A stretch of DNA of 64,000 nt from Hyposmocoma kahamanoa (lineage: Eukaryota > Arthropoda > Insecta > Lepidoptera > Cosmopterigidae): the NCBI RefSeq assembly GCF_003589595.1, contig NW_020654748.1, positions 4,847,280 to 4,911,279 on the forward strand, in the 5' to 3' direction. Position numbers and translations under genes: made by a program. Positions within the stretch are counted from its first letter, which is position 1. The number at the start of each line of letters is the position of its first letter. The notes beneath the pieces are model-generated. The model saw nothing but the letters and a program-made list of their open reading frames with translations, was not told the origin of the DNA and did not search any database. Shown one piece after another: positions 11,835 through 22,365 of the stretch.

Positions 11835-12178
11835 TCGAGTTCTTATGTTTTCGCGATTGTTACACATAGGAAATGAAACTATTTTTCCGGATTGAAATCG
11901 CGCATATATGTATAAAAATTCATTCAATAAAATAATTTGTAAAACGTAATGTAGCGTAAATTAGAATGTTTTCTTTGTAAAATTAAAAATAAGTTATTTA
12001 ATTTATAACTTTTGTAACTATAGTCAAAAAATAGGGTGGTTTGCATTAATATTAGACATAACTGGTTATTGACTGTACCACCTCAGTCAACCGGGACCTG
12101 TAAAGGGCCCGAAACGTTGTTGGTTTGTTTGAAAAATCAAATACACGCGATTTAAATCCGGAAAAATAGTTTCATTAA
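11835..12178 (+). mobile_element. Solo Penelope-like terminal repeat (pLTR)
   Basis: Residues 11912-12178 match the 3' flank of the Penelope-like element at 30480-30760 (TAGGGTGGTTTGCATTAATA, TGTACCACCTCAGT, CCTGTAAAGGGCCCGAAACG). The first 75 bp are an inverted copy of the end (GAAACTATTTTTCCGGATT versus AATCCGGAAAAATAGTTTC). Penelope-like elements are known for long terminal repeats with inverted extensions. No coding part is left. Confidence 0.6.
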
Positions 12179-12422
12179 TTATTTATAATGTTAAAATATT
12201 AGATTTTCTTAGGACAGCCGAAACAAAAACGTATATTAAATCTACCGAGAACACTGAAAGCTTGAACATTTGTATCGTCATAAACCGTTTCTGTCCCATT
12301 GTTGGCAAATGGGCTCCTCAGGCTTCTCCTGACCTCTTTCACAACACAGGTTAAATAACAAAAAGTTCCCATTTATTTTTATTACAAAGAAAAAGACATA
12401 AAAACACGTTAGAAGTTGAAAA

Positions 12423-12495
12423 TAGCAGTAGAGCTCCTTGTGAAAGACATCATCAAGGAAGTAATGTGAGTGTTACTGCGTTCCGGTTTTCACTT
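12423..12495 (+). repeat. REP-B fragment (5' part)
   Basis: AGCAGTAGAGCTCCTTGTGA joined to GTTACTGCGTTCCGGTTTT; the remainder is missing. Between 12500 and 13030 I see only AT-rich sequence and chance frames. Confidence 0.7.
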
Positions 12496-13031
12496 ACTGG
12501 TACAATAAGTAATTAAAATACATTTCATTGCACAGATTCCACAAAGTCAAGTTAATAATTGTGCTTTTGAAAATAATGGTTTAATTAAATAAATGTTTTT
12601 CTATAAACTTTTCTAAAGTGAGCCTTGATTGCAGATGACCCAGATTCGCGAGGAGTGCTATTCTATTGAGATAGCGTCATTTTAACAGTATACGTCTTCC
12701 CAAAGATGTTATTGTTGGTTAGATGATGACGATAAACATGATTATATGATTTGGCGTACTTCTGACGACACCATAATACTATTGAATGTTTTTCTTAATT
12801 CCATGTCTGTACTGTATCAAAGACGCGTTCTATTGGCCTACACTTTGTCTTTGACAGTATGTATAGTACTGGTAAATTACAGGTGTTGGGAGTATGTACT
12901 TAATACTAACTTTTTTTTCTTTGGGAGTATGTGTGAAAGGAGTGTTAACGAAGAACAGTCATTTGTACTTAATACTAAATTTATTACATTATCGAATATT
13001 TTCAAGGCGAAGTACTACCACCTTATCTATT

Positions 13032-13250
13032 TCTGTCACAAAGCAGTAATATGAGTATTAATGCGTTCAGGTTTTGAAGGGTATGGGTGCCGGTGAATTT
13101 ACAAGCACGTGGGAGTTGTCAATTTTATGTCTCAGGGTGACGGACGCAGTGGCATTGCACTTCAGATTTCCAAAGTTCCAAGTGGCACTGTAACTGTCAT
13201 GGGTAGACATGTCACTTACCACCAGGCACGACTTGCTCGTCCCGTCGCCA
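13032..13250 (+). repeat. REP-B copy
   Basis: AAGCAGTAATATGAGTATTA through GTCTCAGGGTGACGGACGCA to CTTGCTCGTCCCGTCGCC. The small open frames across 13067-13540 on both strands derive from this repeat and are not counted as genes. Confidence 0.8.
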
Positions 13251-13589
13251 TAAGGTCCAATAGGAGTAAAGACATATCTACCCATAATTATATTGGCACA
13301 TGAATGGAAGAAGTTGAGTCTAATCTTAATACAGATTATTGTAGTGGGGAAAACAGTGCTGATGCTAACATGGCTTTTATAGCACCGAAAAGATGTGTGC
13401 GAGCAATGTGCAGGGCACCACCAGACCAATCGTGTAGATCTTTGTTTCGGAAACTTGGAATTATGTCTCTCCCTAGTACAACACATATGAGATATCTACA
13501 TTTGTGAACACATGGAGGTTTCTTCAAGTGAGCCAAAGATATTCAAAACAGATAGACTGGTTATGGACAACATATCACGGACGGCATTG

Positions 13590-13862
13590 TACCAGCTAGC
13601 TAGCAGCAGTAGAGCTCCTTGTGAATGGATTCGTCCAGGGCAGTACTGCGACCTTACCTCCTATTTCTGCCGCCAAGCAGTAATTAGCATTACTGCGTTT
13701 CTGTTTTTAGAATGGTAAGGGTACTGGTGAAATTACAGGCACGTGGGTCTTGTCAATTTATATCTCAGGGTGACGGGCACTGGCAGTGCCTCTCAGATCT
13801 TTGCGATGTGAAACTCTAAGTGGCACTCTGGGTGGCGCACGATTTGTTCATCCCGTAGATTG
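13590..13862 (+). repeat. REP-B copy, near full length
   Basis: Starts AGCAGCAGTAGAGCTCCTTG and runs to GATTTGTTCATCCCGTAGAT. Together with 18712, 38755 and 45142 it defines the family start and order. It encodes no protein. Confidence 0.85.
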
Positions 13863-13869
13863 ATAAAAG

Positions 13870-14720
13870 CAATTTGTGTCAGTGTATAATAGTTTGCCGG
13901 ATACACCAAAATCACAGCCATTAAATAAGTTTAAGTGTTTATTAAAAAAGCGGTTAAAAGAAAAACATTAGAGACTAATATTTTATATTTAGTAATATTA
14001 AATATTTGAATAATTATTAATATTAATGCTTTATTTATACGAAATTTTATATATTGACAAAAAATTTACGGAAAGAATTTATTTGTAGGAATGTTTGTAA
14101 TTATAATGGTATATATAGATATTAAATTAGGGATATAACTTTATAATTTTGACATATTTTTGCATGTACTCTTGTTTATTATATTACAGAAATGAATACA
14201 ATTGTGTGAAACAACAGCATTCTGTAAACATTACCATGAAGCATTGTACTTACATTTAAGCAATAAATTAATTGAGCTGAAGATTCACGAAACAAATCGA
14301 AATCTTGAAAGCGAACGGGCAAGTTGGTAAGACTGACCAAGGCTTACTTAGCATGACCAAGTTGACAACGTTCTAAAGAAAGGCCAGGTCAAGATAACTC
14401 TTAGCCGTCGAGCATGTATGAAAGCACTGATCACTGATACATGTTGGTGAGGCGAAAGATGTTTGTCAGGTTCGTAGCAAGTGGAACTATTTAAGGTTTT
14501 TTTATCATGAAATAAGTACTGATTACGCATTTGACCTCCACCTCACCTGATAGAGAGTGGCGATCAAGTCAACGATGAAGAATACACACCTAAATAATGC
14601 CTATTCAATCTCGCCTAGAAAAAGTCCAAGTTGAGCGTTTGCGCACTACGTTGAATTCGTATCAGTTCAGAACCCGAGAAATGACGGTTTGAAATGGTAC
14701 AGGTTACAAGCGACATTCAT
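13870..14720. other. No firm feature
   Basis: AT-rich. Around 14590-14640 the phrase AATGCCTATTCAATCTCGCC resembles the 3' untranslated part of the LINE at 39430, which fits the C-terminal LINE remnant just downstream. Confidence 0.4.
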
Positions 14721-14859
14721 ATTTTGTCAAATTTGAAACGGACCTAGTGCACAAGCGAAATACGAAGTGGGTCCGAGTTTTTTAGTTTTGTATAATCTCA
14801 GATAATAATAAATAACGAATAAGAATCGGATACAGTGAGCAAACAAACGAATAAATGTG

Positions 14860-14985
14860 GAAACGAAACATTTCGAGCGAATTCTTTGAATATCCACAAC
14901 GTACAGGTGGAACCCCAGCCTACGTCTGGTCCCCAATGACGGAAAGGGGAAGGCGTAATTAATACTTACAATTCCCTCGCACACT
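14860..14985 (-). pseudogene. LINE ORF2 C-terminal remnant
   Basis: Minus-strand translation contains LGTRRRLGFHLYVVDI followed by RIRSK.F.STFIR. The 'YVVDIP.IR.KRF.S.F' pattern is shared with the LINE remnant at 39430-39750 and is the tail of ORF2 in that LINE group. No reverse transcriptase core remains. Confidence 0.55.
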
Positions 14986-15539
14986 CTACGTGTTTAAGGT
15001 ATTTTCCCTCCGAGTCTCTGTTTCACGGCTATGGGACACGGAGGGAAAATTCCTTAATTATAGTAAGATAGGATATTTTGCTTTAAGGAGACATTATTTT
15101 ATTTTTAGTAATAAGTGTATGGTTTCAAATATTCATCGGTATAACTCTGTGCACGCGGCAACCTACTTTAGCCACATGCCACACTTTAGTTTACACACGT
15201 GATTAAGACTTTAGCTCTGACTTTGACTTAGATTGGCTACCATAACACCTTGACTTTATAACAATATACCTTTACCATTTTCTTTCAAAGTATTTCTCTG
15301 CGTAATACCAATACATGTATGTATGGATCAAGGTGGCCCATATAGTAAGTAATCGTGCATTCAAAGGCTTTTAAAAGTTCCTTGCCTCAACACGGAATCG
15401 AACCCACAAAATATTAAAAAATCCTGTATGTTTATGATGCCGATAGAAAGGATGTACGGAGATAATGATAAATAGGTAATACAGTGTCTTAATAGTCCTA
15501 TAGCATATACATAAAATAAAATATTAATTAGATTTCTGA

Positions 15540-15939
15540 NNNNNNNNNNNNNNNNNNNNNNNNNNNNNNNNNNNNNNNNNNNNNNNNNNNNNNNNNNNNN
15601 NNNNNNNNNNNNNNNNNNNNNNNNNNNNNNNNNNNNNNNNNNNNNNNNNNNNNNNNNNNNNNNNNNNNNNNNNNNNNNNNNNNNNNNNNNNNNNNNNNNN
15701 NNNNNNNNNNNNNNNNNNNNNNNNNNNNNNNNNNNNNNNNNNNNNNNNNNNNNNNNNNNNNNNNNNNNNNNNNNNNNNNNNNNNNNNNNNNNNNNNNNNN
15801 NNNNNNNNNNNNNNNNNNNNNNNNNNNNNNNNNNNNNNNNNNNNNNNNNNNNNNNNNNNNNNNNNNNNNNNNNNNNNNNNNNNNNNNNNNNNNNNNNNNN
15901 NNNNNNNNNNNNNNNNNNNNNNNNNNNNNNNNNNNNNNN
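15540..15939. other. Assembly gap of exactly 400 N, flanked by inverted repeats
   Basis: 15511-15539 and 15940-15968 are perfect inverted copies of each other over 29 bp (TCAGAAATCTAATTAATATT and on), so sequence reads into the gap and out again in mirror image. The gap may hide a palindrome or mark a misjoin. The round length suggests a placeholder. Confidence 0.95.
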
Positions 15940-16263
15940 TCAGAAATCTAATTAATATTTTATTTTATTGGGCTTATTGTTCTTTACCCAGGTTTATTGT
16001 TCTTTCACGACATAAGCCCTTAAAACCATAATAGTGAGCGTAATTTCTCTTCGACTTAGAACAAACAAGCTTCATTAATGTTGGAGCAGAAACTCGCGAA
16101 GACCAAAGAGCTACGACTGCGCACATTCAGACACTTGATTTTTGTGTGCAATGAAAAGTATTAATTATGATGACAAAGCCATTTCATTCGAATGTGTATC
16201 TTTGTAAGGAGTACACAAAAAGATTAAAGAGATTACTGTCAATACTACATTTGTACAGTGTAC

Positions 16264-16418
16264 GTAGTAGCAGTTGAGCTCAGTGGAAAAAGTTCGTCCA
16301 GGGAAGTGCGACTACCTTGTCTATTTCTGCCGTCAAGTCGTAATGGAGCATTCCTGCGTTCCGATTTTGAAGGGTGCTGATGATATTACAGGCAAATGGG
16401 CTTGTCAATGGCGTATCG
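16264..16418 (+). repeat. REP-B copy, 3'-truncated
   Basis: GTAGCAGTTGAGCTCAGTGG to GGGCTTGTCAATGG; the 3' half is absent. Confidence 0.75.
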
Positions 16419-16625
16419 CTCCAATAATTCCAATACTTTTAAGAGTTTAAAAAATCTTAATGCAAAATGTATTAAAATTAATCTGAAATTGAAATTTTGT
16501 TGTCAATCACATAGAAAATTATATAGGAAAATATATATTCGAAGAATTATAACTTCAAGTTAAGTAGGATCTTGAGTAGTCTTAAACTAAATACCAATAC
16601 AAATTAAACGAAACATCTTAAACAA

Positions 16626-16692
16626 TTTTAAATTTTTATTGAATTGATATTCAATTATTTTTTGTGAAATTATTGCACTAGTTATAATTGTT
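16626..16692 (+). repeat. Short two-copy repeat next to SINE-G
   Basis: AAATTTTTATTGAATTGATA and following bases recur at 21287-21350 (CACTAGTT.ATAATT at the end). Both copies sit just before a SINE-G element, so this may be an outer part of that element. Confidence 0.5.
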
Positions 16693-16695
16693 AAT

Positions 16696-16829
16696 AAAAA
16701 TTCCTTCGATCCGGCCGGATTTGAACCGACGTCTTCTAGCTTACCGTGCTAGACGCTATACCAACTAAGCGTCTGGCACGGTCAGCTAGAAGACGTCGGT
16801 TCGAATCCTGCCGGATCGAAGGAATTTTT
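16696..16829. repeat. SINE-G palindrome (two tRNA-like halves head to head)
   Basis: 16696-16757 and 16768-16829 are inverted copies over 62 bp with four differences and a 10-base spacer. Each arm carries the tRNA-like segment with box B GGTTCGAATCC or GGTTCAAATCC and ends in a T- or A-run. A true tRNA gene would not be mirrored, so I call this a rearranged SINE. Confidence 0.8.
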
Positions 16830-17446
16830 TTGAGTGTTCCATCTTTGTATTAATTAATAATATAAAATAATAAATATTAATTATCTTAAACAATGTTAAG
16901 CATTGTGAATTGTTTTTAATTCCTTTCAAAAATAGTATTCTACAGTCTATCAAGTAATTTAAGACCCAAACATCTTGAACTTGAAACTTAAGTTATCAAT
17001 TTTACAAAAACAGAAAAGATTTTCTGTAAAGAAAAATTTTAATCTTTTTGTTTTACTTATTTCATTAAGGTAAAAGAAAACTTTGCTGATCGTAAAGTTT
17101 TTGGTTTTAAAATCTCTTGCTAAGCTTTTAATGTTGTATGTAGAAGAGACTTGAAAATAAAATAGTTGTTTTCTTGAATTTTGTTGAATTACAATATTAT
17201 AGCAATATTCTAAGCCAAAATATAATTTTGCTGAATAAAAATAATGACTTAGTATAAGTACTTTGAATTTTTTCCCGAAAAATATAAAGCCTACTACAGC
17301 CGAATGGTGTCGTATATCGGCGATTCCGAAGCCGAAGATTACCTGGCACTAAATCGCGGCACACGTCGCCGACAATTAGTTTCGTTTTCGTGTAAATAGT
17401 TAGTAGTTAGTTTTACACTACATTACTTGTGTGTTTGTGTGTTGTG

Positions 17447-17962
17447 TGTAGCAGCAGACCTCCTTGTGAGAAAATTCATCCAGGGAAATACTTTCTCCCG
17501 CCAAACAATAATGTGAGCATTATTGAGATTTACTGCATTATTGATTACGACCCACTGCTCGGGTCTCCATTCAGACGAGGGTTAGGCCATAGTCCGCCAC
17601 GCTGGCCCAATGCGCGTTGGGGACTTCACACGTTTTCCGAGGGTTGTAAACCTTCTTCAACGTGCAGGTTTCATAACGATATTATCCTTCACCGAAAAGC
17701 TCATGACAAATTTCTAATTAAATTTCGCACATAAATTCCGAGAAACTCAGAGGAGCAAGCCCGGATTCGAACCCATGACCCCGCCGGTTGCGAAGCAGGA
17801 GGTCCAACCATTAGGCTACCACGGCTTTTTTTAACGTAAGTAGGGCAAGGGTGTTAATGAACTTACAGGCACATGGAACTTTTTAACTTGTGTCTCTAAG
17901 ATGTACTGCAACTGTTATGGACAGGCGCTCACCACCAGGCGCACGGCTTGCTCGTATTTTAT
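17447..17962 (+). repeat. REP-B copy split by SINE-E
   Basis: 5' part at 17447-17537 (AGCAGCAGACCTCCTTGTGA, CCGCCAAACAATAATGTGAG) and 3' part at 17828-17962 (GGGTGTTAATGAACTTACAG to GCGCACGGCTTGCTCG). The intervening piece is the SINE at 17538-17827, which must therefore be younger. Confidence 0.75.
17538..17827 (-). mobile_element. SINE-E, tRNA-derived SINE of about 0.29 kb
   Basis: Minus strand begins GCCGTGGTAGCCTAATGGTT (box A-like GTAGCCTAATGG), then box B GGGTTCGAATCCGGG, then a non-tRNA body ending near GACCCGAGCAGTGGGTCG. The tRNA-like head carries a 20-base 'anticodon-arm' region with CCTGCTTCGCAACC. Parts of the body recur at 41005-41170. Confidence 0.75.
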
Positions 17963-18711
17963 GGGTCATTATTGCCTGAAAAAAAAAACTGAATAAAAAA
18001 TATACAAATGTTAAATTAAATATATTAATATGTAGGTATAGGTACGTACTAAACTACATTAAGATAAATAATGTATTTTTTCCAAATTCCTTTTTGTACC
18101 CTTCTATCATCTATGTAGTGGGTCTCCTCGGAATTACTGACCGTCATATAAATTTTCATTAGTCGAGCCCGCGGGAATTCCTTCATTCGTAATAAACAGG
18201 CTACGTGGACATATTTTTTGCTCTAACCGGCTGTATGGGCTTTTAATGAAGACGAGTTTGTTACTAATACGTAGTTTTTGCTGTACAATCTCGATACTAA
18301 CGCATTAAAGAATGTCTCAATTAAATAACTGAATCTAAATAGATGTATAAACAATATTCTATTGCTTATGAATTTACGGGTTGACTTTTTAAATATTCAA
18401 GAAATTGTATGTTAATAAATTTTTTTTTTCTTCTTGAATTTGTGATTGCAAAATTCTCATAACTTCTTCTCTCTCTCGATCTCTGTTTTTCTCTCTAGAG
18501 TGCTTACATGTTTATGTTATATTATATCTAAAAGTGTAAACTAAATTGACCTATGTCACTGTTTATTTTAGTTATATTTGTATGTTTACCATGAATAAAT
18601 AAAATAAATAAAATATCGGAAATTTTCAATAATTACAATTAAATATTTAAGTTATTCTTTGTATTTTCCCTTTAAAATTAAAACAATATTTAATATTTTT
18701 TATAGCACTGA

Positions 18712-19022
18712 GTGACGGGACGTGCAGGTCATGCACCTGTTGGTAAGCGACACGCCTGTCCATAACGGTTGCAGTGCCACTCAAAGCTATAAATCGCAAA
18801 AATCAGAGAGGCACTGCCACTGCGCCACATCCTGAAACATAACTTAACAAGTCCCATGTGCCTGTAATTTCTAAAGGATAGTAAAGTTATCCTTCAAAAG
18901 CCGAGTACAGCAATGTTCACATTACTGCTTGGCTGTAGAAACACATAAGGTGGTACGTGGTGGTGGTGGTAGTAGTATTTCCTTGGATGAACTCTTTCAC
19001 AAGGAGCTCTACTGCTACTAGG
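18712..19022 (-). repeat. REP-B copy, near full length
   Basis: Reverse orientation, from GTGACGGGACGTGCAGGTCA to AAGGAGCTCTACTGCTACTA. 17970-18710 holds only AT-rich sequence with short T and CT runs. Confidence 0.85.
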
Positions 19023-19411
19023 AACTCTACTTCTACTAATTGAAGATACAGTCATTGTAAACGTAGTGTGTTCGTTCACGCTTTGTTAGGAAGTCATCAT
19101 ACTTACCGACGTAGAATCGACTAATTTATGTGGTCTGTGATCGACTTGATTCGATTAGAAAAAACTTTATGTTCGCTTTGTCTGAGCCGAAGCGGAACGT
19201 CTTTATCACTCTTATTGCATGGACGTATTTATGACTGACTGTGGTATGGATCCGATTAGCACTTCCAGGTAGTCTCGATCTACGTTTGAAACACATATTG
19301 TAAGTGATAAATGTGTACAATTTATTTACAAATTCTTCTCAGGGTAATCTGCTTTACGAATGTGCAGTAGAATTTAATCAAAATGACTAGTGTAATTTAC
19401 TTACCTATGAA

Positions 19412-19639
19412 CATTGACTTACAATTATATGGACGTCGGGTCCGCGCTAAAAAATGTCCGCACTTGTAAGGTGCTAAAATCGTATACAGAGCGCCAAACT
19501 CCGCTTTAGTCTTCATTTGTTCGACTGACAGCGCGATACTGCGATGACATTACAATTTAAATTTCGAATAGTTTCACTTGGGACATTTTTTTCGTGGTTT
19601 TTGTATTAGACCCGTCGTCCATTTATTTGTAAGTCAATG
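19412..19639. mobile_element. MITE-2 copy 1, TIR element with 8-bp target duplication
   Basis: Ends are CATTGACTTACAATTATATG and its mirror CATTTATTTGTAAGTCAATG, with the inverted match continuing to about 31 bp (through GGACG.CGGGTC). CCTATGAA (19404-19411) and CCTACGAA (19640-19647) flank it, an 8-bp duplication with one difference. No open frame. An 8-bp duplication fits the hAT or P superfamilies; the source transposase is not in the window. Confidence 0.8.
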
Positions 19640-19857
19640 CCTACGAAATAAAGATTATTTGATCAAAGCAATATCGCATCGATAAGTGTGGTAATATCTT
19701 AATGTAACAAACTTTTCCGTGTTATCGTTTATGTACCTGAATTTGTAGATAAATAATCCAGTTCACTAGGTTTGTTTTCGATTAGAAGCGTGCAAAATCA
19801 AAATCTAGATAATGTTGCAATCCTCTTCCCATGCAATGAATATGCAAATCGAAAGTC

Positions 19858-20624
19858 ATATTATAAATGCGAAAGTAACTTTGTCTGTCCGTTATATCGA
19901 GTATATAAACAGAAATAGAGACGAAATGTCATTTAATTTGTTTGAAAACTATTCTGCCAAATCATTACGATGAGAACTGCGCTCATTCGCTCTTCTCTGC
20001 GCAATTGGCGTGTATAGTCAGTAGTTTCATTTCAAATCAATCAGTTTAACTTGAGCTTTGCTATAATAGACGAAAATTTAAACACATATTTTTTTACTTA
20101 ATTACCGATGAAATGTGATTCCGTTTGTTTTGTAATTAGATGTTTTGTTATTTTTCCCATGCCACCGAATGGAACAGCATCAGATACTAAATATACTAGA
20201 GAGATATTATCTTTATTACAATAAATAAAGAATATTTTTGGAATATACGGAGACGTACACACAGGTCAGTTGTTGGCACTATTTCAGCTTTCTAATTTGT
20301 GATTTGAGTGCAAATAGGAGTTGATATTTAAAAGTGATATAAGGCCCATTTGCCTGATGAGTAGCCAAATGTGGATGTCCCTTATGTCGTCGCTATTTCT
20401 GGTTATATACTCGATGGTCTATTAAATTTTACCGCCTAAACCGCTGAACCAATTTTGATGAATTTTAGTATAAAGATGTGATCTAGGAGAAGAACAAAAA
20501 TAAGTCTTAAATATGGGATAAAAGTGTGTATGGAGAACCAATAAAACTATGAAAATTAGTATACTGAAGTAGACTACTTGAAGCACATTTATTTTTCGCA
20601 GACAAAGTCGTGGGTACCAGCTAG
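19858..20624 (+). mobile_element. Helitron-like element split by MITE-1
   Basis: The left part (ATTATAAATGCGAAAGTAAC) and right part (CCTAAACCGCTGAACCAATT, ending GTGGGTACCAGCTAG then T) fit together once MITE-1 is removed. The CTAG end followed by T, and the shared segment with 1063-1460, support a Helitron origin. No Rep/helicase coding sequence is present, so it is non-autonomous. Confidence 0.55.
19895..20416. mobile_element. MITE-1 copy 1, 0.52-kb TIR element
   Basis: Inverted ends match over about 30 bp (left ATCGAGTATATAAACAGAAA, right reversed ATCGAGTATATAACCAGAAA, then TAG.GACGA). Flanks GTCCGTTA and GTCTATTA agree at six of eight positions, an aged 8-bp duplication. The full-length relative at 58976-59448 is in the opposite orientation. 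No coding sequence. Confidence 0.8.
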
Positions 20625-21286
20625 TAATGGTATATAAATGAACCATTTACAAGATTATACATTTACCACAATCCAAAGTTCTATGAACTGCAGTTTAAGT
20701 ATAATCACGGGAAACAATCTCCAACCCCGCATACATCAAGAGGCATTTATCTACCAAATTTACATCCTTTGCTAACAGCGAAAACTTTCTTTCTTATAAT
20801 CTACGTGTTCCAGATCATTTATGTTAAAGCGATTTTTAATATACTCCCGGACATTTAGTTCGAGCTACCTCGCATTTTTAGAGAAAAGGCCTATAATACA
20901 AAATTAATGTTGTTACTATAATAGTTTTCCCCCAGTTTTGCAAATCCAAATTCCCAGCAAGGACTTATGGCAAAGACGTTTAATATACTAGTTTCAAAAT
21001 TTCATGTTAGTTTTTTATCAATAAAAATTGTTTAAAATTAGGGCACTTAGTACTGAAAATGCGTGGTGGCTCGAATTATGTGTCCGGAAGTGTATTTGTG
21101 AAATGAATAGGGATCCGAATGACAACAATAAACACGCATGCAGCGAAACGTAACAGTTGCCACTAATCTATTTTGCATACGAGTATATTTTATATATATT
21201 TTTTAAGTTTAGTTTTTATTTAAATTCTAAATTGAAATGTGATTGTTTTTTTTTTTGGGCGCCTTTTCTTAACTATTTGTTTTGTT

Positions 21287-21350
21287 TAAATTTTTATTGA
21301 ATTGATATTCAATTGTTTTTATGTGAAATGACTCCACTAGTTTGTTATAA
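21287..21350 (+). repeat. Second copy of the short repeat at 16626
   Basis: AAATTTTTATTGAATTGATA followed by a related 45 bases. The 20625-21286 stretch before it shows no supported feature. Confidence 0.5.
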
Positions 21351-21384
21351 TTATTAAGACCGGGGCTGGTAGCTGTATAGGTAC

Positions 21385-21600
21385 TTAGCTGGGTGACGAA
21401 ATATCATAGATTTCTCATAGATGGCGCTACGGCTAAAAAGTTGTTGAAAAAACCAAATACAAAGATACGACGCAAGCACATACAAAAATTCGTGAGATTC
21501 GCTGGTTAGTTCCGGTGGTTAGTTGGTATAGAGTCTGACACGGTATGCTAGAAGATGTCGGTTCCAATCCGGCCGGATCGGAGGAATTTTTTCTGAGTGT
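21385..21600 (+). mobile_element. SINE-G copy, plus orientation
   Basis: Begins with ATTTCTCATAGATGGCGCTA and GGCTAAAAAGTTGTTG, followed by ATTCGTGAG, a box A-like GGTGGTTAGTTGG and a box B-like GTCGGTTCCAATCCGG, ending in GGAGGAATTTTTTC. This is the most complete order for the family, with the tRNA-like part at the 3' end. Confidence 0.65.
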
Positions 21601-21705
21601 TCGATCGGGCAAACTAGGGGATATTTCAATAAAACTTGGCAAATAGATGTATTCCACGTACTTTTGAGGTCGGTTTTTTTTAGTACTCTGTACTGAGATT
21701 ATATT
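21601..21705 (-). repeat. REP-C fragment
   Basis: GGGCAAACTAGGGGAT, CAATAAAACTTGGCAAATAG, then ACTTTTGAGGTCGGTTTTTT and TACTCTGTACTGAGATT: one end of REP-C, reversed. It joins directly to the end of SINE-G. Confidence 0.7.
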
Positions 21706-21754
21706 AGTATTGATCCAATACAATCCAACAATTCATACACAAGAACAATAGCTG

Positions 21755-22000
21755 AACTGGTGGAAATAATAAATAGTAATAAGTACCAGGATCTCGGCTC
21801 CGACTACCTATTTACAGCCATTGGAGTCGAAACCCTTGGCCCGTGGGATCCCAGTGCCCTTCATCTGTACAAAATATTGTCCAAAAAATTAATAGACTGT
21901 CTGGAAAATCCCAGGGCCGGCAGCTACCTTGCCCAACGTATATTATAAACGGGGAACGCTGCCAGCATCTTGGGCACCTTGCCTTGCCTTGGACATCTTG
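21755..22000 (+). pseudogene. Retrotransposon C-terminal remnant, copy 1
   Basis: Translation of the open part reads SDYLFTAIGVETLGPW, then LYK.LSKKL and PRAGSYLAQRI, then stop; the next bases in another frame continue RGNAASILGT. The same segment occurs at 58385-58580. This 'ETLGPW...AQRI...QRGNAASILGT' pattern is, as far as I recall, a conserved tail in retrotransposon polyproteins of animals. It lacks any catalytic domain. Confidence 0.5.
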
Positions 22001-22365
22001 GAACCCAATTTTATTTATATAATTTACAAATCCTAGTTTTACTTTCTAGTATTTATGCTTTTATTGTCTTTTTTACCTTACCTGTATATTATCAAAATAA
22101 ATATGATAGAAAAATTATAATAGAGTAATATAAATAAATCGTTAACTTACACATAGAAAATAGTAGCAATAGAGTTCCTCGTGAAAAAGTTCATCCAGGA
22201 AAGTACTACCACCTATTTTTGCCGTCAATCAGTAATGTAAGCATTATTGCGTTCCGGTTTTGAAGGGTGCTGGCCATTGGTCTGTGGTGCTGATGAAATA
22301 ATTATAGGCACATGGGACTTGTCAACTTATGTCTCAGCGTGACAGGCGCAGTTGCAATGACCCTA

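Noticed and set aside
13067..13718. Cluster of overlapping frames of 60-139 residues on both strands
   Set aside because: They fall largely within two REP-B copies. The same peptides recur wherever REP-B occurs, without a consistent start or stop.
16768..16829. Possible tRNA gene with GGTTCGAATCC box B
   Set aside because: It has no proper acceptor stem, is one arm of a palindrome, and belongs to the SINE-G family.
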